Shown here: piece by piece, positions 54,880-64,000 of the stretch
Layout of the letters: the number at the start of each line of letters is the position of its first letter
How positions within the stretch are numbered: position 1 is the first letter of the stretch
Assembly: GCA_003242955.1 (NCBI GenBank)
Contig: QJPH01000360.1
Span: forward strand, 1-64,000
From: Candidatus Methylumidiphilus alinenensis
Lineage (GTDB): Bacteria; Pseudomonadota; Gammaproteobacteria; Methylococcales; Methylococcaceae
Direction: 5' to 3'
Length of the DNA stretch: 64,000 bases
Notes under the pieces: model-generated
The model's input: only the letters and a program-made list of their open reading frames with translations
Told to the model about the DNA's origin: nothing
Databases searched by the model: none
Made by a program: the position numbers and the translations under genes

Positions 54880-55140
54880 ATGTCACGGTCTTTACATATC
54901 AGTTTTACGATCTTGCTGGTTTTGCCGCTTGCCGCTTGCGATCCTCTACTGAGTATACAAGGTTCTTTCTGGCCACCATGGATCGTTTGCATGGTCACTG
55001 GGGTGGTGCTTACTGTCCTTTTCTCCCAGATTTTTCATTGGTTGAAGCTTGATCCATATTTGGGCCATCCAGTGCTCATTTACACCAGCCTCTGGGCGCT
55101 GCTAACCTTTTCAACTTGGCTATTGGGCTTTGCCGAATGA
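54880..55140 (+). CDS. YtcA-like small membrane lipoprotein
   Basis: LPLAACDPLLSIQGSFWPPWIVCMVTGVVLTVL...; position next to MdtN/MdtO-like genes. Confidence 0.65.
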   Translation: MSRSLHISFTILLVLPLAACDPLLSIQGSFWPPWIVCMVTGVVLTVLFSQIFHWLKLDPYLGHPVLIYTSLWALLTFSTWLLGFAE

Positions 55141-55168
55141 ACCCAAGCCTTTGCCAGATACCCAGACT

Positions 55169-56296
55169 ATGAATGAACGCAGCAAACAAATTGTGGGCCA
55201 AGTACTCGGGATATTGATTATAGCCGGGGCGGTGGTGACAGGTTTAATGGTTTGGAACGTCAACATTTCACATCCCAACACCAATGATGCCATGGTACGC
55301 GCCAACATCGTTGACATCATGCCCCAACATGTCAGTGGTCGCATAGTGAAGCTAAACGTTGCCGACAATCAGTGGGTCAAACAAGGCGATTTATTATACG
55401 TGATCGATCCCAGACCTTATCAAGCCAAGCTTGCCCAAGCCAAAGCCAGGCATCAACTCACTGAAAAGGAAGTTGAAGCCAACAAGGTGCAGATCGGTGC
55501 AGCCTCGGCAAAAATAACCCAAATGGAACATGAGCAGGATGCTGCCAACGCTGAGATTGCCCGGTTGGAAGCAAAGGCCGCTTACGACCAAAGTTATCTC
55601 GACCGCATAAAGCCCTTGCTGGAAAAGGAGTTCGTCACTGCAAACAAGATAAACGAAGCCACGGCGGCCCGCGATGCCTCGGCAGCGGCAGTCAGGGATG
55701 CCAAAGCCAAGCACCAAGCCGCCATCATGACCGTCAATTACGCCCATAAGGAACATGCCAAAGCAGAAGCCGATTTGGCTCAATTCGGAAACCTTAATGC
55801 CAAGATTGAAGCATCACACGCCGAAGTGCAGAATGCCGAACTAGATGTGGAGTACTGTTCCGTTTACGCCCCCTTTGATGCCTATGTGACCAATCTGAAT
55901 ATCGCTGTCGGAGAATATGTCCAGCCCGGACAAAAATTATTCGCTTTGGCAGATGACCGCGTCTGGTTCGTGATGGCCAACTACAAAGAAACTTATCTTC
56001 AATCCATTCAACCCGGCATGGCGGTCGATGTGTTCCTTGCCCCTTATCCAGGCAAACATTTTCGAGGTGAAGTGCAGGGCATAGGTTGGGCAAACTTTCC
56101 AGACAACATAAAGGAGCAGGGTTCCCTACCTACAGTGGAACGAACCCTGAATTGGGTTGTATTGGCTTCACGGTTTCCAGTACGCATCAAATTGCTGGAT
56201 CGCGATCCGGCTTACCCGTTTCGCATGGGCATGACCGCATTCACCACCATTTTGGGCAAACCGGCACAAAGTCCGGCTGCGGCATCCAAGCCTTGA
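55169..56296 (+). CDS. HlyD/EmrA-family membrane fusion protein (MdtN-like)
   Basis: NVNISHPNTNDAMVRANIVDIMPQHVSGRIVKLNVADNQWVKQGDLLYVIDPRPYQAKLAQA; C-terminal PGKHFRGEVQGIG. Confidence 0.9.
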   Translation: MNERSKQIVGQVLGILIIAGAVVTGLMVWNVNISHPNTNDAMVRANIVDIMPQHVSGRIVKLNVADNQWVKQGDLLYVIDPRPYQAKLAQAKARHQLTEKEVEANKVQIGAASAKITQMEHEQDAANAEIARLEAKAAYDQSYLDRIKPLLEKEFVTANKINEATAARDASAAAVRDAKAKHQAAIMTVNYAHKEHAKAEADLAQFGNLNAKIEASHAEVQNAELDVEYCSVYAPFDAYVTNLNIAVGEYVQPGQKLFALADDRVWFVMANYKETYLQSIQPGMAVDVFLAPYPGKHFRGEVQGIGWANFPDNIKEQGSLPTVERTLNWVVLASRFPVRIKLLDRDPAYPFRMGMTAFTTILGKPAQSPAAASKP

Positions 56297-56357
56297 GCTA
56301 GGCACAATGAAACAAGCGAAAGCCTCGAAGGTTTCAACCGAAGTCGGTTTGCGATAA

Positions 56358-58565
56358 ATGCATGAGATTTGGCAACATCTTTGGTTTGGAATGACGCCGG
56401 CGGATTTTCTCCGCACTGAATTGCGTTTGACTCCGGCACGAAGAATTTTGACGATGCGCTTGTTCATCACTTTGATGATCATTTCCTTCGTTGGCGTGAC
56501 ATTGCGGCCGCCCTCGATCATTGCTTTGAGCTTTTCCTTCGTGATGATGCTAGCGCCAACGATGATGGATCACACCACGACGCGGGTAAGCGCTTGGAAG
56601 TTGATGAGATTGGAAGTCGTTGCAATAGTCATAAGCATCATCAGCCTAGCCATGTGGGGAGACCAGCCTTGGTTTTTGGTGCCTTGGTCATACGGATTGA
56701 TTACCGTGCTACTTTTCATTTCACGGGTGACCGGAACGCCTACAATCCCCCCCATGTTGTATGTCTTTTCGGTTCTTTATAATCCTGAACACCCCGAACA
56801 GAATGTTTATGGCGCATTGTGGATTTTCCCTACCTTGGGCTTGCTTGCTTTTGGCACATCCATTGCCGCCCAACTGATTTTTTGGCCCCAAAACTATGAA
56901 AAATTGTTGATTAAAACTTTGGACGAACGCTTGGATTTCATCGCCCACATGCTTGATCGGTTAGCGAGGCAAGTTGAAGGGGGCGACCGCGCCATACTGT
57001 CCAAATCTGACGAAACACCCACTTTGGTAAACGTATCCCGCCAATTCGCCATCCTATCTCGTGCCGAAATGACCGATTCGGCATTGAAGAATAAACATGC
57101 CGAGTGGATTGATTTCATCGTAGAGGTCGATGCTTGGTTTAATGTCACGGTCAAATTAAATAACCTCGTATTGGAGACGGACCCAAGCCTGATATTGACC
57201 GGATCTGACCGGGCAAAGATTTATGCAATCGGCGTGGAGTGCCGTGAATTGCAAAAGGCATTGATAGAATGCGAAACACCCATTGAAAATTCAGCCGACA
57301 ATAAACTCAGTGTTGAAATTTCAAATCCACCCTCCAATGACTCTTTGTTTTTGCTTCTGCATCAATTGGAGCATTCAGCTTTAAGGACAAGCCGTTGCCT
57401 AGCCTTGTTATACGGTCCCGTCAGCCAGCCAACAGTCAATGAAACCGAACCTGCATCAAGTAAGGGACAAACCTCACCACTGTTTTGGCTCTCTAAACAA
57501 TTCTGGGTCGATAACATGGATGCATTGCATTATGGAATGAAGTTTGCCTTGGGAGTCATGATTTGTTTGTTTCTGGTTCAAGCCTTTCGATGGCCCGGAA
57601 TCGACACCGCCCTGTTGACCTGTGTCATCGTCGCGGAAACGAGCCTGGGTGCCGAGTATAGAAAATCAGTGATGCGGATTATGGGCGCAATCCTAGGTGG
57701 ATTGTTGGCCTATGTTTTTATCATCGTACTAGAGCCAGCCTTGGAAACCATTGCCGGGTTTATGTTGTCGATTGCCCCGGTTATGTGGCTTTCTGCTTGG
57801 GTGGGTTCGGGTAGTCCACGTATAGCCTATGTTGGCACTCAAATTGGATTTGCGTTTGCCCATGCGGTACTACCCGGCTATGGACCCGTTACCGATCTGG
57901 AAAGTGCGCGTGACCGTGTATTGGGTATTCTGTTAGGGATTACTGTCGTCGGTGTCATTGATTATGTCATCTGGCCCCAGCGCTCAGAACGCATGCTTAC
58001 GAAAAAGCTAGCAGCCAGTATGCGCACCTTTGGGAAATTCCTAAGCATGGGTGTGGCATCGCCACCCGACCGGCTATCATCCGCTGCGATGTTGAAGTCA
58101 ATCGATAGTGATCTGCAAAGCGCGCAGACATTTTTGGAACATGCCCAAATTGAACCGGGCTCAAACCAAGCTGGTGCAAGCTCAAGATTAAACACCATGG
58201 GCCTGATGATAGGCACACTACATACCATCGCCAGACGGGTTCAAGCCCGACACCATTATCATGTTGGCAAGGAATTTAGAGATCAAATTGCGGCTTTGAT
58301 CAAATTACAGGCGGCGCTAGACCATTCTTTCTCACAAGCATTGCTTGGTTTTGCGGATAGATTGGAAAATAAACCCAATGATTCTAATGTTTCCAAGCAA
58401 TCTTCCTATCAAATGCTTGAAGAGTTAACCCGTCAAGCCATACTGGTTAATGCCAGCAATGCTGATGAAGTTCATTTGATCAATGCCCATATCGATCTGG
58501 ATAAAATTTTGATTAATGCCATAGATGAACTTGGGTCAATGCTTGCCGGTATTAAAAGCCATTAA
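56358..58565 (+). CDS. FUSC-family aromatic-acid-exporter-like membrane protein (MdtO-like)
   Basis: Two membrane blocks; ALKFA-like MKFALGVMICLFLVQAFRWPGIDTALLTCVIVAETSLGAEYRKSVMRIMGAILGG. Confidence 0.87.
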   Translation: MHEIWQHLWFGMTPADFLRTELRLTPARRILTMRLFITLMIISFVGVTLRPPSIIALSFSFVMMLAPTMMDHTTTRVSAWKLMRLEVVAIVISIISLAMWGDQPWFLVPWSYGLITVLLFISRVTGTPTIPPMLYVFSVLYNPEHPEQNVYGALWIFPTLGLLAFGTSIAAQLIFWPQNYEKLLIKTLDERLDFIAHMLDRLARQVEGGDRAILSKSDETPTLVNVSRQFAILSRAEMTDSALKNKHAEWIDFIVEVDAWFNVTVKLNNLVLETDPSLILTGSDRAKIYAIGVECRELQKALIECETPIENSADNKLSVEISNPPSNDSLFLLLHQLEHSALRTSRCLALLYGPVSQPTVNETEPASSKGQTSPLFWLSKQFWVDNMDALHYGMKFALGVMICLFLVQAFRWPGIDTALLTCVIVAETSLGAEYRKSVMRIMGAILGGLLAYVFIIVLEPALETIAGFMLSIAPVMWLSAWVGSGSPRIAYVGTQIGFAFAHAVLPGYGPVTDLESARDRVLGILLGITVVGVIDYVIWPQRSERMLTKKLAASMRTFGKFLSMGVASPPDRLSSAAMLKSIDSDLQSAQTFLEHAQIEPGSNQAGASSRLNTMGLMIGTLHTIARRVQARHHYHVGKEFRDQIAALIKLQAALDHSFSQALLGFADRLENKPNDSNVSKQSSYQMLEELTRQAILVNASNADEVHLINAHIDLDKILINAIDELGSMLAGIKSH

Positions 58566-58664
58566 ACCATCCCCCAAACGATTACTAGATATAAGAATGA
58601 GTACGTTGACTAAACGCACCCACAGTAGTTAAACGCAGATTCACAGTAAAAACGGAGAAAAGCA

Positions 58665-60203
58665 ATGCAGTCAATTAATCGGATCTACCTATGCGCAGCG
58701 CTGGTCGCAATGGTTCTGTTTGCGCCAAGTCGGACCTTCGGGCAGGCGCATGTCGGCGCGCCGGCGGATTCTCAGTTCAAGTTCTCAACGCCCATGGCAC
58801 CGGGCATCGCCGTGCCGGACAAGATCGAAAGCTCCATCGGCACCTTGAATCTGAGATACGGCTACCCCAAGGCAGACACCGTCGAGAAGATCTACGACAA
58901 TCTTGATCGTTCGCGCGCCCTACAGGCTTACCTCATGGCGATCCCAATCGTGAATCAGGCTGGCATGCGCGACTCGCTCCGCAAGTTCGGGCCGGACAAC
59001 CAGACCGATGTCATCTGGGAAGACCTCGTCGATGCCCGGACGGTGGAACTCACCGCGAACGACAACACCATCTACAACTTCATCTGGCTCGACACGAAGA
59101 AAGGCCCGCTGGTCGTCGAGATTCCGCCCGAGGTCTTGGGCGGCGTGAACGATTTCTGGTATCGCTGGGTCGCCGATGTGGGCATTACCGGCGAGGATCG
59201 GGGCAAAGGCGGCAAGTACCTCGTTCTACCACCCGGCTACAAGGGCGAGGTCCCGGCGGGTTATGTGGTCGTGCGGCCGAGCACGTTTGGCAACTGGCTC
59301 TTTTTTCGCGCCTTCCTCGTCGATGGCTCAACGAAGCCCGGCGTCGAGTCGGTCAAGCAGCACCTGAAGATCTATCCGCTGGCGGAGGCCGCCAATCCTC
59401 CATCGGTCAAGTTCATCAATGCCTCTGGTGTTCCCGCAAACTTTGTCGCACCCGGCGACTACGCGTTCTGGGAACTGTTGAACAAGGTTATCCAGGAAGA
59501 ACCCTCGGCAGGCAGCGATCCGACGATGCTTGGCCTGTTTGCTTCCATCGGCATAGTCAAAGGGCAACCTTTCTCGCCCGACCAGCGGATGAAGAAGATA
59601 CTCACGGACGCGGCCAATATCGGTGCCGTCACAGCGCGTACCATCGCCTTCAAGGTGCGCTCGAAAGACGCCTACTTCTTCCAGAACAGCGCGTGGCGCC
59701 TGCCGTTCTTCGGCGGCTATAAGTTTGAGAACGCACCCGGCGTGACGAACATGGACGGCTACATCTTCTACTACTACTTTGCCACCGGCGTTACCCCTGC
59801 CATGGAGATGAAGATGGTCGGCAAGGGGTCGCAGTATCCATGGGCGGTTCAGGACTCAAAGGGCAATCCGTTCGACGGCGGAAAGACCTACAAGATGCGC
59901 CTGCCACCCAACGTGCCGGTGAAGGATTTCTGGTCGGTCATCGTCTATGATAACCAGACGCGCTCGATGGTCCAGACGGATCAACAGTCTCCGAGCGTGA
60001 GCAGCCAGAACCAAGCGCTAAAGACGAACGCCGACGGGTCAGTCGATGTCTATTTTGGCCCGCGCCCGCCGAAAGGGCTTGAGAACAACTGGGTGCAGAC
60101 GATTCCCGGCAAAGGATGGTTCATGATCCTGCGCCTCTACGGGCCGCTCGAACCGTGGTTCGACAAGACCTGGCGACCGGGGGAGATCGAGCTTCAGCCC
60201 TAA
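58665..60203 (+). CDS. DUF1254/DUF1214 exported protein
   Basis: Signal peptide; DRSRALQAYLMAIPIVNQAGMRDSL; KDFWSVIVYDNQTRSMVQTDQQSPSVSSQNQALKTNADGSVDVYFGP; terminal GPLEPWFDKTWRPGEIE. Confidence 0.88.
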   Translation: MQSINRIYLCAALVAMVLFAPSRTFGQAHVGAPADSQFKFSTPMAPGIAVPDKIESSIGTLNLRYGYPKADTVEKIYDNLDRSRALQAYLMAIPIVNQAGMRDSLRKFGPDNQTDVIWEDLVDARTVELTANDNTIYNFIWLDTKKGPLVVEIPPEVLGGVNDFWYRWVADVGITGEDRGKGGKYLVLPPGYKGEVPAGYVVVRPSTFGNWLFFRAFLVDGSTKPGVESVKQHLKIYPLAEAANPPSVKFINASGVPANFVAPGDYAFWELLNKVIQEEPSAGSDPTMLGLFASIGIVKGQPFSPDQRMKKILTDAANIGAVTARTIAFKVRSKDAYFFQNSAWRLPFFGGYKFENAPGVTNMDGYIFYYYFATGVTPAMEMKMVGKGSQYPWAVQDSKGNPFDGGKTYKMRLPPNVPVKDFWSVIVYDNQTRSMVQTDQQSPSVSSQNQALKTNADGSVDVYFGPRPPKGLENNWVQTIPGKGWFMILRLYGPLEPWFDKTWRPGEIELQP

Positions 60204-60242
60204 CTTGCCAGCGGTTTGCATCTGTCGCAGTGATCAGCGAGC

Positions 60243-60350
60243 GGCCCAACAAGGCCGTAAGGCGGAACCATGGACGGGTTCCGCCGAATGTTGTAGGCTG
60301 GGCCGTTTTCATTCGGCGGATCACATCCCTGTATCCACCTTACGGGTTGT
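60243..60350. repeat. Intergenic REP-like repeat with hairpin
   Basis: Perfect 9-bp stem ggcggaacc(60261-60269)/ggttccgcc(60277-60285), flanked by ggccc...gggcc-type sequence. Confidence 0.6.
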
Positions 60351-60547
60351 AATTAGTGTTTGTCTGCCGGGTAAAACATCCCGGCAACAGTATAAACGCT
60401 GAAGGTCAAGTCGCCTGGATAACGCATAAATTAGCTTTTTCTGCTTCGATACCCATCTTGTTTTTTTTTAAATGATTTGGTTCTGCTAGACTTAGCTGTA
60501 TAAATGTTCACGCAAAGATAGCAAATACTCTTAAAAGGTGACAGTCA

Positions 60548-60817
60548 GTGAGATTCATCCATGCGGCAGACATCCACCTAGATAGCCCTTTAACGGGATT
60601 GAGTGCATACGCAGGCGCTCCCGTGGAGACGCTTCGCATTGCGACTCGCGATGCTTTTGTCAATACAAAAGCCTGGGCGGAAGCCCAACAAAAATCAGAC
60701 ACAATCCAAGCAAGTTTGACAACCGAGACTGACCGACACCGGCAGCTTAAAAGCAAAAGCGAGCGATTACAGCGTGTGCGGCGCTTGGCTCCTCATCTGA
60801 TCGGCATCACGCCGTGA
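60548..60817 (+). pseudogene. Chimeric remnant: YhaO/SbcD-like nuclease N-terminus joined to a coiled-coil (YhaN-like?) segment
   Basis: MRFIHAADIHLDSPLTGLSAYAGAPVETLRIATRDAFVN is a metallophosphoesterase start; it continues as TKAWAEAQQKSDTIQASLTTETDRHRQLKSKSERLQRVRRLAPHLIGITP* without catalytic motifs. Confidence 0.65.
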
Positions 60818-60845
60818 GAGAATTGCTAACGGTACGGGAAATACG

Positions 60846-63800
60846 ATGATGTTGGTTTATTTGCTGATGCTGGTCATCTTGCTCATGTCGGGTGTGGCCG
60901 TTGCGATTTATAAATCGCTTAATAAGGCTAACAAGCTGGCATTGCAGGAATTGGAAGAGCGTTTCCAAAAAATCACCAGCCGCCTTCCCGGTGTTGTCTA
61001 TCAATACCGCCTACGCCCAGATGGCACTTCCTGCTTTCCCTATGCTAGTGAAGCCATACATGAAATTTACCGTGTCAGTCCACAGGAAGTCAGAGAAAAT
61101 GCGGCCAAGGTTTTTGCCATTCTCCATCCTGAGGATCACGATGCAGTCAAAGCGTCCATCTTCTCGTCGGCCCGTTCGCTAACTCCTTGGCAATATGAAT
61201 ATCGGGTGAAATTTGACGATGGCAGGGTACGTTGGTTGTACGGTAATTCCATACCGCAACTTGAAGCGGATGGTTCGGTATTGTGGCATGGTTTCATCAC
61301 GGATATTACCGAACGCAAACAGATTGAAGAAAGGTTGAGCCAAAGCGAAAACCATTACCGTGGCATTTTTGAAAACTCCGCAGAAACCCTCGTGATCTTT
61401 GGCATGGATGGTCGAATTTTAGATGCCAGCCCTAATGCGATTTCACTTTATGGCTATGAACGCAGCGAGATGATTGGCATGTCTGCCAACCAGCTTATCC
61501 ACCCGGATCACCAACAAAAGGCAAGGGATGCTATAGAGACCATAATGCAAGGCCAGCGTTATTGTGCCGAGTCGGTGGATATCAGGAAAGACGGGAGTCC
61601 TGTTCCTGTGGAGGTTTGTGCTTCGCCATTTATCCATGAAGGCAAGCCAGTCATCATATGTTCAATCCGCGACATCACCGAACGCAAAAGGGCGGAAGAA
61701 TCGTTGCATAAATCCCAGGAATTGCTTTCCCTGTTTATCCGGCATTCGCCTATTTACGCCTTTATAAAGCAGGTGACACCCACTGAAAGCCGTGTCATTG
61801 AAGCCAGTGATAATTATCAACAGATGATTGGCGTTGCGGGTCAGGACATGAAAGGAAAGAGCATGTCTGAACTTTTTCCTAGTGAATTAGCCGAGAAGAT
61901 GACCGCAGATGACAGGGCTGTAGTCAGCAACAGTAGTTTGCTGAAACTCGATGAACATTTTAATGGCCGTGACTATTCAACGATTAAGTTCCCAATCATG
62001 GTTGGGGATGAAACCTTGCTGGCGGGTTATTCCATTGACATCACCGAGCGCAAAGCTAACGAAAAGTCACTACAGGAGAGTGAAAGTCGCTTTAGAAGCA
62101 TGGCTGACTGTGCGCCAGTACTGATTTGGATGGCTGGATTGGATAAGCTTGGCTTTTTCTTCAACAAAGTCTGGCTGGAATTCACCGGCAGAACCTTGGA
62201 GCAGGAAATGGGCAAGGGTTGGGCGGAAGGCGTACATCCAGACGATTTTCAGTATTGCCTAGATATCTATACCGCTTCATTTGATGCGCGGCAAGTCTTT
62301 TCCATAGAATATCGGTTACGCCGATTTGATGGAGAATATCGTTGGATACTGGATAATGGCGTACCACGCATTGACGAGCAAGGAACTTTTCTCGGTTATA
62401 TTGACTCTTGCATCGATATAACCGAGCTCAGGCAATTGAATCAGAAGCTTTCCGAAAGCCAGCAACGTTTGAGCTTGGCATTAGATAGCGGCGAGATTGG
62501 CATGTGGGATTGGCATATACCAACTGGCAGAGTCGAATTTAACGATAATATGTGCGAGAAACTTGGCTATAGTGCTGAAGAGTTTGAACCTGATGCTAAT
62601 ACATGGTTAGAAAAAGTGCATCATGATGATTTGGATAGTATCCAAACATCTATTGAGCAGCATCTAAAAGGGGAGACAACTTCATTCGAATCCGAGTATC
62701 GGTTGATGCACAAAGACGGTCATTGGATATGGTTATTAGGTCGCGGCAAGGTGATGGAAAGAGATGCTGACGGCCTTCCGTTGCGAATGCTTGGCACGGT
62801 AATCGATATTTCCCTTCGCAAAGAGATTGAAGAGAAACTGCAACTTGCCAAGGATGTCGCGGAAGAAGCCACTAAAGTCAAGGGTAGTTTCCTAGCCAAT
62901 ATGAGCCATGAAATCCGTACCCCAATGAATGCCGTCATTGGCATGGCGCATCTTGCTTTGCAAACTGAACTGACCCCCCGCCAACGCAATTATTTAGAAA
63001 AAATCCATCTGTCCGGTCAGCACCTGTTGGGGATCATTAACGACATTTTGGATTTTTCAAAAATCGAGGCGGGTAAATTGTCGCTCGAAGCGGTGGATTT
63101 TGTGTTGGACAATGTCTTCTCCATGGTGGCAAGCCTGATTGCAGACAAAATCAAGGCTAAGAATTTGCAATTACTGTTCGAAATTGAACCCAATGTACCT
63201 CATCAATTGCTAGGCGACCCACTCAGACTGAGTCAAGTGTTGGTCAATTATGCCACCAATGCGGTCAAATTCAGCCATTCAGGTGACATTCTCCTCAAAG
63301 TCAGTATGGTTGAAGACGCCGGGCAGGATGTCTTGCTGCGATTTTCGGTTAAAGACCAAGGCATAGGCATGACTTCGGAACAACTGGCTCGATTGTTTCA
63401 GCCCTTTAGTCAGGCAGATGCAACAATCACCCGGCAATATGGCGGAACCGGGCTTGGCTTGGTCATTTGCAAAAACTTGGCGGAAATGATGGGCGGCGGG
63501 GTGGGCGTGGAAAGTGAATTAGGCAAAGGTTCCAGCTTTTGGTTTACTGTCCGGCTTGTCAAAGGAAACCCCCGGTTAAAGAATCTGGAATCAAGCGGGC
63601 AAACCCTTTATGCCCATTCCCCGGCAAGATTGCTCTCACTTGAAAAGGCGCTTGAGCGGCTGAATATCCTAGGCAGCGCTCGAATTTTGTTGGTGGAAGA
63701 CAATGACATCAACCAAGAATTGGCAACCGAATTGCTTGTAGGGGTTGGGTTCGAGGTGGATGTGGCCGAGAATGGGAGAGTGGCGCTGGACAAAATCGCA

Positions 63801-64000
63801 TCGTCCCTGTATGACTTGGTATTAATGGATATTCAAATGCCGATAATGGACGGAATTACAACGACACGCGAAATACGCAAGGATAGTCGCCTGAAGGATT
63901 TGCCCGTTGTGGCAATGACTGCCAATGCGATGGCTTCCGACCGTGAACAATGCCTGCTTTCGGGAATGAATGATTATGTTGCGAAACCCATTATTCCCGA
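60846..64000 (+). CDS. Multi-PAS hybrid sensor histidine kinase (3' end beyond window)
   Basis: [25 protein letters not shown]; repeated PAS/PAC ends (DITERKQ); His[28 protein letters not shown]; HATPase [19 protein letters not shown]; receiver [18 protein letters not shown]...[13 protein letters not shown]. Confidence 0.93.
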   Translation, partial: MMLVYLLMLVILLMSGVAVAIYKSLNKANKLALQELEERFQKITSRLPGVVYQYRLRPDGTSCFPYASEAIHEIYRVSPQEVRENAAKVFAILHPEDHDAVKASIFSSARSLTPWQYEYRVKFDDGRVRWLYGNSIPQLEADGSVLWHGFITDITERKQIEERLSQSENHYRGIFENSAETLVIFGMDGRILDASPNAISLYGYERSEMIGMSANQLIHPDHQQKARDAIETIMQGQRYCAESVDIRKDGSPVPVEVCASPFIHEGKPVIICSIRDITERKRAEESLHKSQELLSLFIRHSPIYAFIKQVTPTESRVIEASDNYQQMIGVAGQDMKGKSMSELFPSELAEKMTADDRAVVSNSSLLKLDEHFNGRDYSTIKFPIMVGDETLLAGYSIDITERKANEKSLQESESRFRSMADCAPVLIWMAGLDKLGFFFNKVWLEFTGRTLEQEMGKGWAEGVHPDDFQYCLDIYTASFDARQVFSIEYRLRRFDGEYRWILDNGVPRIDEQGTFLGYIDSCIDITELRQLNQKLSESQQRLSLALDSGEIGMWDWHIPTGRVEFNDNMCEKLGYSAEEFEPDANTWLEKVHHDDLDSIQTSIEQHLKGETTSFESEYRLMHKDGHWIWLLGRGKVMERDADGLPLRMLGTVIDISLRKEIEEKLQLAKDVAEEATKVKGSFLANMSHEIRTPMNAVIGMAHLALQTELTPRQRNYLEKIHLSGQHLLGIINDILDFSKIEAGKLSLEAVDFVLDNVFSMVASLIADKIKAKNLQLLFEIEPNVPHQLLGDPLRLSQVLVNYATNAVKFSHSGDILLKVSMVEDAGQDVLLRFSVKDQGIGMTSEQLARLFQPFSQADATITRQYGGTGLGLVICKNLAEMMGGGVGVESELGKGSSFWFTVRLVKGNPRLKNLESSGQTLYAHSPARLLSLEKALERLNILGSARILLVEDNDINQELATELLVGVGFEVDVAENGRVALDKIASSLYDLVLMDIQMPIMDGITTTREIRKDSRLKDLPVVAMTANAMASDREQCLLSGMNDYVAKPIIP

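Noticed and set aside
1-64000. CRISPR arrays, tRNA, rRNA, phage structural genes
   Set aside because: No regularly spaced repeats, rRNA-like blocks or phage proteins seen by eye; a tRNA scan was not possible, so absence of tRNA is not proven.

Overview
The window looks like a gammaproteobacterial chromosome segment, possibly methanotroph-like (taxonomy is inference only). Reading left to right: (1) 1-900 is a mobile/REP-rich junction with the 5' end of an IS1182-like transposase, several short palindromes, a RelE-type toxin ORF without its normal N-terminus, and a ~129 bp MITE-like element. (2) 967-14126 is a co-directional ~13 kb membrane module: SPFH/prohibitin-like protein, tandem periplasmic-binding-like lipoprotein, uncalled 57-aa membrane ORF, divergent Amt-like transporter with an N-terminal extracytoplasmic coiled-coil, DUF697-like protein, a degenerate P-type ATPase next to an intact one, a membrane-anchored unknown, a SyrD/PvdE-like ABC transporter whose Walker B Glu is Gln, and an HhH-containing membrane protein. 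It is bracketed by two ~95% identical MITE-like copies in inverted orientation (772-900 and 14137-14264). I did not recognise it as a described system and consider it the best novel-system candidate. (3) 14306-39848 is a one-directional ~25.5 kb hybrid NRPS-PKS biosynthetic cluster (two free-standing ACPs, ATP-grasp, GT-B-like protein, two radical SAM proteins, ABC exporter, two GT2s, DUF1796, FAD oxidoreductase, AMP-ligase, C-A-T-C-A-T NRPS, carbamoyltransferase, KS-AT-ACP-TE PKS, O-methyltransferase). (4) 39876-64000 is more ordinary: outer membrane protein, two-component system, YdeP-like oxidoreductase, CioAB-like bd oxidase, arylsulfatase, MdtNOP/YtcA-like efflux locus with an embedded glycine-zipper protein, DUF1254 protein, a yhaO/yhaN-like deletion scar and a PAS hybrid histidine kinase running off the end. 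No tRNA, rRNA or CRISPR array was recognised by eye. All family calls are from motif reading, not database searches.
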